Shown here piece by piece: positions 9,903-17,929 of a stretch of 64,000 nt of DNA (position 1 is the first letter of the stretch; every line of letters begins with the position of its first letter). The DNA is from Pseudomonadota bacterium (lineage in GTDB: Bacteria; Pseudomonadota; Gammaproteobacteria; Ga0077536). The notes beneath the pieces are model-generated. The model was not told where the DNA came from. It did no database searches and worked only from the letters and a program-made list of their open reading frames with translations. The stretch covers positions 1 through 64,000 of the forward strand of contig JABISZ010000054.1 in NCBI GenBank assembly GCA_018668255.1, in the 5' to 3' direction. The position numbers were made by a program, and so were the translations under genes.

Positions 9903-10712
9903 ATGACCAAAACACGGCTCCTAAAGTTTTTAGCCAGTTTCATATTGATAGTCGTTTTTATAAGCTGCATAACTATGCTAACTAACCCAAACAACTATAA
10001 AAACTTTATAGCTGACAAATTTCACAGCGAAACGGGATATCAGCTTCACTTAACTGGAGACATAGAGCTTTCGTGGTGGCCTAACATCACAGGCTTAATT
10101 AATAACATCTCTGTCGGCAACAGTTCTGATGATAAAACTTGGTTTATAGCTGAAAAACTGTCTATCTCCACTGATTCCGCTCAACTAGTGAAAAACTATG
10201 GTGTACCTGATGTTGTTCAGCTTTTGGCTACTGATGGAGTATTGAACGGATTTGATGTTGTAGGTATTCTTAATGTTTTGGAGCGCATTATTGAGTGTAA
10301 GTGCCTTTTACCTATTCCTACTTCAGGGGAAACTCGGTTCGAGACTTTAACTGCCAAAGTTTTTATGCAAAACCAAGTCTATAGTAATCAAGACTTATAC
10401 ATCCAAGGATCAGGCTTCACTTTAACGGGTAAAGGAACCCTAGCCGACATCAAGAAATCTTCAGTCGATTATGACTTGATACTGTATGTCGATGCAATGT
10501 CCGAACAGTCTCAATTGCAAAACAGCAACCTCGGAAATTACACAATTGCGATCCACTGTTATGGAGATCTATCGGATCCTACATGTACACCAGACTTGAG
10601 TACAATAGTCGAACAAATCATCAAAAAAGACAGCAAAAAAAAAATCAAAAAACTAGAGAAAAAAATAATAAAAGAGGCCGAAAAATTCTTAAAGGGACTA
10701 CTACAGTTCTGA
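9903..10712 (+). CDS. AsmA-like N-terminal domain protein
   Basis: Starting at the ATG at 9903 (MTKTRLLKF) removes the overlap with argH and leaves about 269 residues. One membrane segment (LASFILIVVFISCITML) is followed by a periplasmic region whose opening, FIADKFHSETGYQLHLTGDIELSWWP, matches the AsmA N-terminal pattern. AsmA-like proteins are inner-membrane-anchored and implicated in lipid transport or outer-membrane assembly. At this length it carries only the N-terminal part of a typical AsmA protein. The C-terminus is very lysine-rich (KKDSKKKIKKLEKK). Confidence 0.6.
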   Translation: MTKTRLLKFLASFILIVVFISCITMLTNPNNYKNFIADKFHSETGYQLHLTGDIELSWWPNITGLINNISVGNSSDDKTWFIAEKLSISTDSAQLVKNYGVPDVVQLLATDGVLNGFDVVGILNVLERIIECKCLLPIPTSGETRFETLTAKVFMQNQVYSNQDLYIQGSGFTLTGKGTLADIKKSSVDYDLILYVDAMSEQSQLQNSNLGNYTIAIHCYGDLSDPTCTPDLSTIVEQIIKKDSKKKIKKLEKKIIKEAEKFLKGLLQF

Positions 10713-10713
10713 A

Positions 10714-11316
10714 ATGAAGAACGCACTAACTCTCTCGGCGCTATTCAGAAACATAGAGTTTCTAGTCATTCTAATGATCATCTCATTGGTCAATGGCGGT
10801 GTTCTGGCAAATCAACGGCCTGTTCTAAAGAGCTTCGAAGTAATCGATGGCGCCTATCTTTATAAATACTCTCAAGTGATCAACGCGCGCGCCCAAGATG
10901 TTTATGCCGTACTTAGCGAACATAACAAAATATCCCAATTGAATCCAAACGTACAAGCCAGCGCTGTCATCAGTCGGGATGGCGACACATTGAAAAGACT
11001 ACTCAGGATTAAACAGTGCATCTTTTTTTTCTGCTTCAAGATGAAATTGGTCGAGCATATCGTTGAAACCAGAAATGAAATAAAAAGTACGATTCTGCCC
11101 AAAGAAAGCGATTTTTCAGAAGGGTTTTCACATTGGCGATTGGACAGTATCGGATCAAAAGAAACCATGCTTACTTTAAGCGCAAGACAAAAGCCCAACT
11201 TCTGGATCCCACCAATAATAGGTGCAGCCATCATTCGATCTGTACTAAAAGAACAACTCGGAATAACTTTCAACTCGATCCGCTTAGTAGCCCAAAATAA
11301 AGCGACAAAAAAATAA
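10714..11316 (+). CDS. Secreted START/SRPBCC-like protein
   Basis: A 200-residue protein with an N-terminal hydrophobic stretch ending near VNGGVLANQ, likely a signal peptide. A polyketide-cyclase/START-like pattern follows: YSQVINARAQDVYAVLSEHNKISQLNP and a C-terminal helix region IRSVLKEQLGITFNSI. Such domains bind hydrophobic ligands. It starts one base after the AsmA-like gene and ends three bases before mutY, so it is probably in their operon. No specific ligand can be named. Confidence 0.6.
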   Translation: MKNALTLSALFRNIEFLVILMIISLVNGGVLANQRPVLKSFEVIDGAYLYKYSQVINARAQDVYAVLSEHNKISQLNPNVQASAVISRDGDTLKRLLRIKQCIFFFCFKMKLVEHIVETRNEIKSTILPKESDFSEGFSHWRLDSIGSKETMLTLSARQKPNFWIPPIIGAAIIRSVLKEQLGITFNSIRLVAQNKATKK

Positions 11317-11319
11317 AAA

Positions 11320-12384
11320 ATGGACAAGCGACTCTCTTTCTCTCAGAAATTAATCGACTGGCATCAAGTCCATGGTCGACATGACTTGCCATGGCAGGCT
11401 GATCAAACCGCTTATCGTGTTTGGATTTCCGAGATTATGCTACAGCAAACCCAGGTAGCTACTGTAATTCCATATTTCAACAAATTTATACTAAACTTTC
11501 CAACAATTAAGTCTCTTGCCTCGGCAGGGGAGGATGACGTTCTGAGACTTTGGACGGGACTAGGATATTACTCTCGAGCAAGAAATCTAATGAAAACCGC
11601 TCAACTAATCCAAACACTTCATGATGGAGAATTCCCGACAAACATTGATCTTCTGATTGCCTTACCTGGCATAGGGCGCTCGACTGCCGGTGCTATAATT
11701 TCTTTAGCTTTCGAGGCAAAGGCGGCAATCTTGGACGGTAATGTTAAACGTGTTCTAGCACGTTATCATGGGATCCGAGGTTGGCCCGGACATGGAAAGA
11801 TCGAGAAAAAATTCTGGGCTGTCGCCGAAGCCTCACTTCCTGATAAGAACTATCGCACTTATTCGCAAAGCGTTATGGACCTTGGAGCTACTTTATGCAC
11901 TCGTGCCAAACCTGAGTGCATACGATGTCCCTTACGAAAAGGATGTCACGCGTTCAAACACGACGTAATCACCGACCTCCCAGGGAAAAAACCTCGTCAA
12001 ACCCTTAAAAGACAAAATTTTTTTTTCATGATCATAATAAATCAATTAGGTGACATACTGCTGCAAAAGCAACCTGAAAAAGGCGTGTGGGGTGGCCTGT
12101 GGAGCTTTCCTAAAGCTGCGGATAAGAAAGACTGTGATATTTTCCTCAACGATTTATTTTCGGTTAAGTGGCAACGAGTGAAAGAGATGGACTCCTTTCA
12201 ACATCGCCTTACTCATTTAGAATTCCGAATCACTCCTCTTTTGTTTAGCTCATCCGCAACCAGGAAAGAAACCGTGCTTACAGATAACCTAACGTGGCAT
12301 AAAATCCACAAAAAAATGTCTGTGGGTCTACCTGCTCCGGTAAAAAATCTGATCCTAGAAGTCGCAAAAGTGAATAGTCATTAG
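11320..12384 (+). CDS. mutY: A/G-specific adenine glycosylase MutY
   Basis: Removes adenine mispaired with 8-oxoguanine. The 354-residue length is usual. Motifs in order: EIMLQQTQVATV with the catalytic Glu, the helix-hairpin-helix LPGIGRSTAGAI, DGNVKRVLAR with the catalytic Asp, the iron-sulfur cluster C-x6-C-x2-C-x5-C (CTRAKPECIRCPLRKGC), and a C-terminal NUDIX-like domain (FFMIIINQLGDILLQ). It is followed at 12 bases by yggX, the usual gammaproteobacterial pair. Confidence 0.97.
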   Translation: MDKRLSFSQKLIDWHQVHGRHDLPWQADQTAYRVWISEIMLQQTQVATVIPYFNKFILNFPTIKSLASAGEDDVLRLWTGLGYYSRARNLMKTAQLIQTLHDGEFPTNIDLLIALPGIGRSTAGAIISLAFEAKAAILDGNVKRVLARYHGIRGWPGHGKIEKKFWAVAEASLPDKNYRTYSQSVMDLGATLCTRAKPECIRCPLRKGCHAFKHDVITDLPGKKPRQTLKRQNFFFMIIINQLGDILLQKQPEKGVWGGLWSFPKAADKKDCDIFLNDLFSVKWQRVKEMDSFQHRLTHLEFRITPLLFSSSATRKETVLTDNLTWHKIHKKMSVGLPAPVKNLILEVAKVNSH

Positions 12385-12396
12385 GGAACTGCTATA

Positions 12397-12672
12397 ATGA
12401 ACGATATGAGTACAGTACAGTGCGTAAAATTAGACCGAGAGGGCGAAGCTCTATCGCGAGCGCCATACCCCGGTGAATTGGGACAACGAATATTGGCTGG
12501 CGTCTGTAAAGAAGCATGGCAGGGCTGGCTAGGCCACCAAACCATGCTCATCAATGAAAACCGATTGACGCCTATCGAGGCTAAAGATCGAAAGTTTTTA
12601 GAAACTGAAATGGAAAAATACTTCTTTGGGGAAGGCTCAGAAGCCCCTAAAGACTTTATTCAACCTAAATAA
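12397..12672 (+). CDS. yggX: Probable Fe(2+)-trafficking protein YggX
   Basis: A 91-residue cytosolic protein that protects iron-sulfur clusters from oxidative damage in enterobacteria. It has the conserved cysteine near the N-terminus (VQCVKL), YPGELGQRI, KEAWQGWLGHQTMLINE and FLETEMEKYFF. A second in-frame ATG three codons in (MSTVQC) could be the real start. It is likely co-transcribed with mutY, which itself carries an iron-sulfur cluster. Confidence 0.95.
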   Translation: MNDMSTVQCVKLDREGEALSRAPYPGELGQRILAGVCKEAWQGWLGHQTMLINENRLTPIEAKDRKFLETEMEKYFFGEGSEAPKDFIQPK

Positions 12673-12687
12673 CAAAAAAGACACTAT

Positions 12688-12884
12688 ATGAACAACCTGT
12701 ATAAGTTCGGATTTCCAGGACCGCGGGTTGGAGTACTAACTGTCATAGAGCGTCCGTAAGATTTGTAGAAAAATATCGTGTGGCGGAAGAGACAGGTCAG
12801 TTAGTACAATCGCTAGAGATAGCCGACGACCGGCACGATCGTACCCTAACTATGACTCGCTATTTTGATCGTAAGGAAAAATAG
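12688..12884 (+). pseudogene. Small frameshifted ORF of unknown function
   Basis: ATG at 12688 reads MNNLYKFGFPGPRVGVLTVIERP and stops at 12757-12759. A second frame through the same point runs on as SVRFVEKYRVAEETGQLVQS...TMTRYFDRKEK to TAG at 12882-12884. The two parts join around 12750-12757 into a protein-like chain of about 65 residues, suggesting one gene with a single frameshift, or a sequencing error. I do not recognise the product. It sits directly after yggX. Confidence 0.35.
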
Positions 12885-12903
12885 TATGGCCGTCGACGAG
12901 GCG

Positions 12904-12942
12904 TAACATTCTGTCCTGCAAACCAGCGCGGACAGAATGTTA
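12904..12942. terminator. 13-bp perfect hairpin, possible bidirectional terminator
   Basis: TAACATTCTGTCC at 12904-12916 and its exact complement GGACAGAATGTTA at 12930-12942 flank a 13-base loop. It lies between convergent genes (the yggX side and the MAPEG gene). There is no T-run on either side, so Rho-independent termination is doubtful; it may instead stabilise the 3' ends. Confidence 0.45.
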
Positions 12943-12953
12943 TACAACTTAAT

Positions 12954-13343
12954 TTAGCCGATTAGCTTCAGCCCCATAATCACAAGCAATATAAGCTGCA
13001 CGCTGTAAAGCGTTGCTCTCAATAGAACCGGATAAAAGGATGTGGAGATTAAATGGACTACGGATTGCCCTATTCTGCAGTATAAAAATATTGCAGCTAA
13101 GCCATTGATGACTTCCGTTTTCCCTAAAAATACTGCTAGTAGCATTATACCGAGAGCAGGAGCTAAATTTTCGAGTGTGTTGCCCAGAGCACGAGTTGCG
13201 CGCAAACCGAAGTCGCTGAGATCGCTTCCGTCGTTTCTGAAGCTATATCTAACTCCCTTTTCCGTGATGCGCACTGCGACTAGCAGAAAAGAGAGCGCAA
13301 TCGCCCAAAGCACGAGGTACACGATGACTTGAATAGTATCCAT
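12954..13343 (-). CDS. MAPEG-family membrane protein
   Basis: A 129-residue integral membrane protein with four hydrophobic segments. The mid-region R-A-x-x-N-x-x-E-N pattern (ATRALGNTLENLAPALG) is the MAPEG signature. Family members include microsomal glutathione transferase-like enzymes; many bacterial members are uncharacterised. The gene stands alone between a hairpin and the nucleotidase remnant. Confidence 0.7.
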   Translation of the reverse strand: MDTIQVIVYLVLWAIALSFLLVAVRITEKGVRYSFRNDGSDLSDFGLRATRALGNTLENLAPALGIMLLAVFLGKTEVINGLAAIFLYCRIGQSVVHLISTSFYPVLLRATLYSVQLILLVIMGLKLIG

Positions 13344-13432
13344 TTAAATCCCCTTTGAAACATTTAATTACTATGTATCTGCATAATAACGGGAATTATG
13401 TGTGGTTGCGATCTTTAATCGTGTCTCTATTT

Positions 13433-13822
13433 TTATTGATTCAGTTGTAGTTCCTTAATCGCGTCAATGATTTGACAATGATAGGAAGAGCTTGCACACA
13501 ATATTCCTTTATTTCCAAGCATTCCTTCAGCATCAGAAACTACCGCGCCAGCGTCGGTCGCTATTAGAAATCCTGCTGCGTCATCCCAAATTTTTTCTAT
13601 GTAGTACCGGTCTGTTAGTAGTCTGATAAACGCGTCAGCTTGACCTCTACTTACTATTGTATATTTGCATTGACTATCTATTTTTGGTTTATAATTTTTT
13701 TTATTAAGGGCTTTCGCGATCCGGTCGTTCTTTTTTGTGACCGAGTGAAGGGGCTCCACAGAGCCACATATCTTTATTTCGCTTGATTCCTCTGCTAAGG
13801 ACCGCTCTAAATTTAGTCGCTA
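13433..13822 (-). pseudogene. C-terminal remnant of a 3'(2'),5'-bisphosphate nucleotidase (inositol-monophosphatase family)
   Basis: The readable frame runs from a TAG at 13820-13822 with no good start; the track's GTG at 13759 is internal. It matches only the C-terminal third of HAL2/CysQ-type phosphatases: SVEPLHS, IDSQCKYTIVSRGQADAFIRL, EKIWDDAAGFLIATDAGAVVSD and a final NKGILCASSSYH. The N-terminal metal sites of this fold (GEE and DPIDGT-type motifs) are absent, and the DUF2182 gene ends 10 bases upstream, so about two thirds of the gene is missing. A functional small protein is unlikely. Confidence 0.7.
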
Positions 13823-13831
13823 CTCCGTCAA

Positions 13832-14584
13832 TCAAAGTAGCAGTATCCAAAAACCTGAGACCATCATTAAAATCGCGGGTATTGCGGCGATATAACCAGA
13901 AAGAACCCGCTCGAAAAGCATAAAAAAGCATAATGCGCTCATCGTCAAAAGACTCATCGTACCGCCGGCAAACATTAATAACATCAGCATCCAACAGCAA
14001 CCAACGCAATATAAGCCATGTCTAGCTCCCATTATGGAAGCGCCCAACAAACCGTCACGCCAGTTCCCTATGAAAAACCCTAACGGGCTCTGACAGTGTC
14101 TGAGGCACATTTCCTTCATCGGGCTTAGTTGATAGAGTCCCGCAAGGATCAACAATAGGCCGGCTAAAATGGCCTTTAAAGAAAAAGAGCCTGCCTGAAG
14201 ATATCCCATTGTATTCGCTAGATACTGCAGACATGCCGCCATAAGGGCAAATATAAACCACACAAACAGATAGCCGGAGAAAAAGAGTAAACTAGCCCGA
14301 TTAGTTTGAGTCCCCTTATACACCTGACGAAAAACTATCCCTGTTGGCAAAACAACGGGGACCATCATGGCGATCATCATCACCATCCACATGCTCGCTG
14401 TAACTGTGAGGTAAGTCGTCATATCTGTAGGGTGCATCATTACATGCATAAAGAACTTGTCGACGTCTAACTCGCCGCCGCTCCACGATATTGAAGGCAT
14501 CGTCAGAATCCACCATGACACAGCGGTAAGACTTATAAGGACAAACCATGTCAGTAGATTTTGAATACGATAATAAAGACGCAT
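13832..14584 (-). CDS. DUF2182 metal-binding membrane protein
   Basis: A 250-residue polytopic membrane protein with about six to seven hydrophobic segments. DUF2182 features are visible: a Met-rich segment (MWMVMMIAMMVP), MCLRHCQSPLGFF, and HGLYCVGCCWMLM with clustered Cys/His and Met residues, presumably metal-binding. The function is not established. It directly follows a DUF1326 gene (14 bases), a recurrent pair that suggests the two proteins act together. Confidence 0.75.
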   Translation of the reverse strand: MRLYYRIQNLLTWFVLISLTAVSWWILTMPSISWSGGELDVDKFFMHVMMHPTDMTTYLTVTASMWMVMMIAMMVPVVLPTGIVFRQVYKGTQTNRASLLFFSGYLFVWFIFALMAACLQYLANTMGYLQAGSFSLKAILAGLLLILAGLYQLSPMKEMCLRHCQSPLGFFIGNWRDGLLGASIMGARHGLYCVGCCWMLMLLMFAGGTMSLLTMSALCFFMLFERVLSGYIAAIPAILMMVSGFWILLL

Positions 14585-14598
14585 CCTATCGTCTCAAT

Positions 14599-15225
14599 TC
14601 AAGCAACCTCTCCTGACCAGTCAAATGGCGCGAAATGTCCATTAGTGCTCTCGGTATTATCTTCCCAATGAATACCAAACGCGCTGATGACATTGCGTAT
14701 TGCAGTTGCGAGGTTAAGACGCTTATTGACTGGGTGCGAAGTGTTGTCAATCGCAACACACTCGCCAGGGATAGAAAAACTCTCAACACCTTCAATAGAT
14801 TGATCCAACAAGTCACCTATTTTTACACTGACATTATTCCCATCTCTAACAAACTCGATAGGATGTCTTTCAACGCCACGAAAATCACTAATCATTGGAG
14901 CAAACATTCCGACTCCTTGATCTGCAGGAGTCGTACATAACGCAACTATTGCATCTACTTGGGCATCAGATGCTGAGGAGTCAACGACCAGTCCTCCAAT
15001 CCATCCGCCTTCGGACATTATAGCCTTCGACTGGGCAAACATAGTCCAGCGGACACCATTCAGTGACACGCCGGCATATGAGCCAACTGTCGTGGAGAAA
15101 GCCAACGCTACTTTACAAAAGTCGTATGTCGCAGCTGTAGTAGAGTTCTTCGGTATGCAAGGACATAGAAATTCACAACTGCAGGCCTCCATATACTCCC
15201 CAGACATATTCCATTTTTGTGCCAT
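14599..15225 (-). CDS. DUF1326 protein
   Basis: About 208 residues from the ATG at 15225 (MAQKWNMSGEYMEACSC), preceded by a good GAGGGG ribosome-binding site; the track's TTG start at 15240 overlaps that site. The family hallmark is the N-terminal cysteine cluster CSCEFLCPC. The fold has no assigned activity. It pairs with the DUF2182 membrane protein downstream; the cysteines in one and Cys/Met in the other suggest a shared metal-related role (inference). Confidence 0.75.
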   Translation of the reverse strand: MAQKWNMSGEYMEACSCEFLCPCIPKNSTTAATYDFCKVALAFSTTVGSYAGVSLNGVRWTMFAQSKAIMSEGGWIGGLVVDSSASDAQVDAIVALCTTPADQGVGMFAPMISDFRGVERHPIEFVRDGNNVSVKIGDLLDQSIEGVESFSIPGECVAIDNTSHPVNKRLNLATAIRNVISAFGIHWEDNTESTNGHFAPFDWSGEVA

Positions 15226-15476
15226 TTTATATCCCCTCAAATAAACGACATGAATCGTCTATTAAACTACACGATAATTAGGCAACAAACAAAGCTCCAC
15301 CAACGACTTGAATACTTGAGAGGCCACTCGGTAGCTCGAAATACACAACTAATAAAATATTTAGAACTATGATCACTAATGGCAGTCGTGTTAAAATATT
15401 AAAATCGAGAAGCTTAATCTGTTACGTAAAACTAACCAGCTAATCTGCTGGGGGAATTACGCCAAAGCACTCGAAT

Positions 15477-15552
15477 GGCCTGGTAGCTCAGTCGGTAGAG
15501 CAGTGGACTGAAAATCCTCGTGTCGGTAGTTCGAATCTACCCCAGGCCACCA
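15477..15552 (+). tRNA. tRNA-Phe (GAA)
   Basis: 76 bases ending in encoded CCA. The acceptor stem GGCCTGG/CCAGGCC is perfect, the anticodon loop is CTGAAAA with GAA, the D-arm GCTCAGTCGGTAGAGC is standard, and the T-loop is TTCGAAT. The body closely resembles enterobacterial tRNA-Phe. Confidence 0.98.
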
Positions 15553-15827
15553 CTCCCCAAAAAAAGCAGGTGCAATTAAGCCTCCAAAACCCTTAAGTTC
15601 ATTCCAGAGTGTCCAGTACAAAAAACTGTAGACAGATCTGCAAACTCCCTCAGACACGGTAACCGTCGTCCGTCTTTTTCACCTAAGGTGCCACAAATTT
15701 GATCCCGCGGCCTGCTTTCATCGTACATAACACTAAAGTTGAAAATCTTCAGACCTTTAATCATCGGGGCTTACCTGAAATGTTTTTAATTTAACGAGTC
15801 TATGAAAATTAGGGAAGTAAGTATTTT

Positions 15828-16229
15828 ATGAATAGATCCTTAGAAAAAACTTTACAAGATGCTGATGTTAGTCTCAGCGTACTTCAAGCTCTTGCCGACA
15901 ATAGCTTTGATTCTGTTCTTGTCACCGATGCGACCAAAGCAGGGAAAATTATCTACGCGAATAAGTCATTCAGTAAATTGACAGGCTATACACAATCAGA
16001 AGTAACTGGTAAAACTCCAAGAATTTTACAGGGTCCCGCAACCGACAAAAAAGTCGTAGGTCGTCTGAGGGAAGCGCTTATGCAAGGCAAAAAATTTGAA
16101 GGGAAAGCCATTAACTATAAAAAGAATGGAACTCCATTTATTATGTATTGGAGAGTAGTTCCGGCCCGCGTCGGAAAAGATACAAAAGTATGGATAGCTA
16201 TCCAACGAGAGGGAGTTGCGGTGGAGTAG
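15828..16229 (+). CDS. Stand-alone PAS-domain protein, LOV-like but without the photoactive cysteine
   Basis: A 133-residue protein that is essentially one PAS domain: DNSFDSVLVTDATKAGKIIYANKSF, then TGYTQSEVTGKTPRILQGPATD, then NYKKNGTPFIMYWRVVPA. The sequence matches the LOV/PAS_9 branch, but the flavin-adduct motif (N/G-x-N-C-R-F-L-Q) reads GKTPRILQ, so the reactive cysteine is Pro. No kinase, GGDEF or DNA-binding domain is attached; it must signal through a partner. A short purine run (AGGGAAG) lies upstream of the ATG. Confidence 0.8.
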   Translation: MNRSLEKTLQDADVSLSVLQALADNSFDSVLVTDATKAGKIIYANKSFSKLTGYTQSEVTGKTPRILQGPATDKKVVGRLREALMQGKKFEGKAINYKKNGTPFIMYWRVVPARVGKDTKVWIAIQREGVAVE

Positions 16230-16267
16230 TGCGTCGCCTGTTTGGAGATTTCAAATAGTGACTATTG

Positions 16268-17149
16268 TTAAGGTTTTTTGTTGTCTTTGGTTGTGATCAA
16301 GCTCAGGGCTAGTAGCCCACTGACTATGAGTGACATACCTAACCATTCAAAATTATCCGGTGTTTCTCCAAAATAAACAGCTGACGTAACCATAGCAATA
16401 GGGGGAGCTGCTAATGTCGAAAGGCTAGCGGTACCTGCATCCAAGTTGTTGAGTGCGTACATCCAGAGCATCGAGCCTAAAGCTGTAACGCCGACAGACA
16501 CAAAACCTAGCGACAAGACAAAACGGCTTGACCACACGATTGGGTCCTCAGAGGCAAACCAAGAAACAGCTGTCAGCGGGATGCATCCGAAAGCCATTTG
16601 CCAAGCCGTCATTGACAGTAAATCCATTTTCTCTCGGCTTTGAAGTTGCTTAACCATAATGGCTCCTAAGGCCCACACTATTCCCGCAGATACGGCTAAA
16701 AGACTACTTTTGAAGCCTCCAATTAGAACCCAAGGTTTAACGATGGCGATCAATCCAAAGGCTGCCAAAATCACGGCGCCCCACTGGGCATGCTGAACTT
16801 TTTCGTTCAGAAGTAGCCAAGCAAATACTAAGGTAAAAAACGGCATGGTATAAACCATAAAAGCTACCCGCCCCGCGCTACCTTCAGCCACAGCCCAGGT
16901 AGAAAGGCTGAATAGCAAGGTAGTATGCACAAACCCCAAAACCATCAACTCGCGCCACCTAGTTGGCCGCAGAGAACGACCTGTGAGAGGCAACAGTGCT
17001 AACAAGCATAATGCACTAAGACTGAGCCGCAGGGCCGTAAATTTAAATGGTGGGGCATCAATCAGGCCTACTTTAAGAATGGTCCAACCATATCCCCATA
17101 AAATAGACATCACGAAAATTGCCGCAAGCGGCTTACCTTTTAACTGCAA
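16268..17149 (-). CDS. EamA/DMT-family permease
   Basis: A 293-residue inner-membrane protein with ten hydrophobic helices in two EamA repeats, starting SILWGYGWTILKVGLIDAPPFKFTALR and ending with a short basic tail. Family members export amino acids, nucleosides or other metabolites; the substrate cannot be read from sequence. Confidence 0.85.
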   Translation of the reverse strand: MQLKGKPLAAIFVMSILWGYGWTILKVGLIDAPPFKFTALRLSLSALCLLALLPLTGRSLRPTRWRELMVLGFVHTTLLFSLSTWAVAEGSAGRVAFMVYTMPFFTLVFAWLLLNEKVQHAQWGAVILAAFGLIAIVKPWVLIGGFKSSLLAVSAGIVWALGAIMVKQLQSREKMDLLSMTAWQMAFGCIPLTAVSWFASEDPIVWSSRFVLSLGFVSVGVTALGSMLWMYALNNLDAGTASLSTLAAPPIAMVTSAVYFGETPDNFEWLGMSLIVSGLLALSLITTKDNKKP

Positions 17150-17272
17150 CGGTACGGCCCTCGATTATCCACCAAAGCGTCATAGACGCTAGCGAATATC
17201 AGTGTAGTAGTGATCAATCAGCTCCGCATAGTACATCAAAAGGTCAATGAGTAATGTAGTTGGAAAAGTTGA

Positions 17273-17929
17273 TCACTGGCATAAAGGCCAAACTTTATAC
17301 CAGCTACGACATCGCAATCGCTGCTCGCAAGCGGGTAGCTGTGTGGCAAACTTGGCCGCTACTCGTGCAACCTTGTCGGAAACTGATAACAAGCCAGGCT
17401 TCTTATGCTGATTGCCGCGCTTGTACCCTCCATGACCTTCATGATAAGCAAGATACAACTCTTTCGCGTTCCATTTAGAAATACCTAAACGTGTATGTGT
17501 GCGATGGTTGTACCATCCAATAAAATCTAGAGCATCCTCCATATCAGTCCGATTTCTAAAAAGCGCCCCTCTTTCACTTTCATATTCACTCCACACAGGG
17601 TTTTGTGCTTGGGCATAGCCTTTAGCTGAAGACCCTCGACCTATCGGTACAAATAAAAACCACTTGAACGGAGGTTTTGCATGGCTACGAAAGCTAGATT
17701 CCTGCTTCACAAAAGCCATCAGTATATGCTTTGGGGTTCCCCACTCTTTTTGCGAGTCCTGAGCATAGTCGAACCATTTCGGATACTGGTCAAAAATCCG
17801 ACAGATATTCCCTTGTTCTTTAGGAGGAACGGTCGCACACGCAACCATCATCGGAAGCAATAAAAGTCCTATCAATACTTTGGTTAAATAGGTATGCAGA
17901 CACGTCATAACTTCAACAACAAGATGCAT
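17273..17929 (-). CDS. Lipoprotein with lytic-transglycosylase-like (SLT) fold
   Basis: A 218-residue protein with a lipoprotein signal ending MMVAC. The SLT-like pattern follows: WGTPKHILMAFVKQESSF with the presumed catalytic Glu, GYAQAQNPVWSEY, and LYLAYHEGHGGY. It probably cleaves or binds peptidoglycan in the periplasm. The ATG at 17929 immediately follows the enoyl-CoA hydratase stop (TGAATG) with GGAG six bases before it, implying translational coupling; a second ATG at 17908 gives a shorter signal peptide but lacks a Shine-Dalgarno. Confidence 0.75.
   Translation of the reverse strand: MHLVVEVMTCLHTYLTKVLIGLLLLPMMVACATVPPKEQGNICRIFDQYPKWFDYAQDSQKEWGTPKHILMAFVKQESSFRSHAKPPFKWFLFVPIGRGSSAKGYAQAQNPVWSEYESERGALFRNRTDMEDALDFIGWYNHRTHTRLGISKWNAKELYLAYHEGHGGYKRGNQHKKPGLLSVSDKVARVAAKFATQLPACEQRLRCRSWYKVWPLCQ

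Noticed and set aside
10902-11327. 141-aa minus-strand ORF over the START-like gene
   Set aside because: Antisense shadow; the plus-strand gene has a signal peptide, domain pattern and operon context.
15457-15657. Minus-strand ORF of 66 aa overlapping tRNA-Phe
   Set aside because: It is the antisense reading of the tRNA gene, a common spurious ORF.
15576-15764. Minus-strand ORF of 62 aa downstream of tRNA-Phe
   Set aside because: No ribosome-binding site, family pattern or conserved neighbour could be seen; left as unassigned intergenic sequence.
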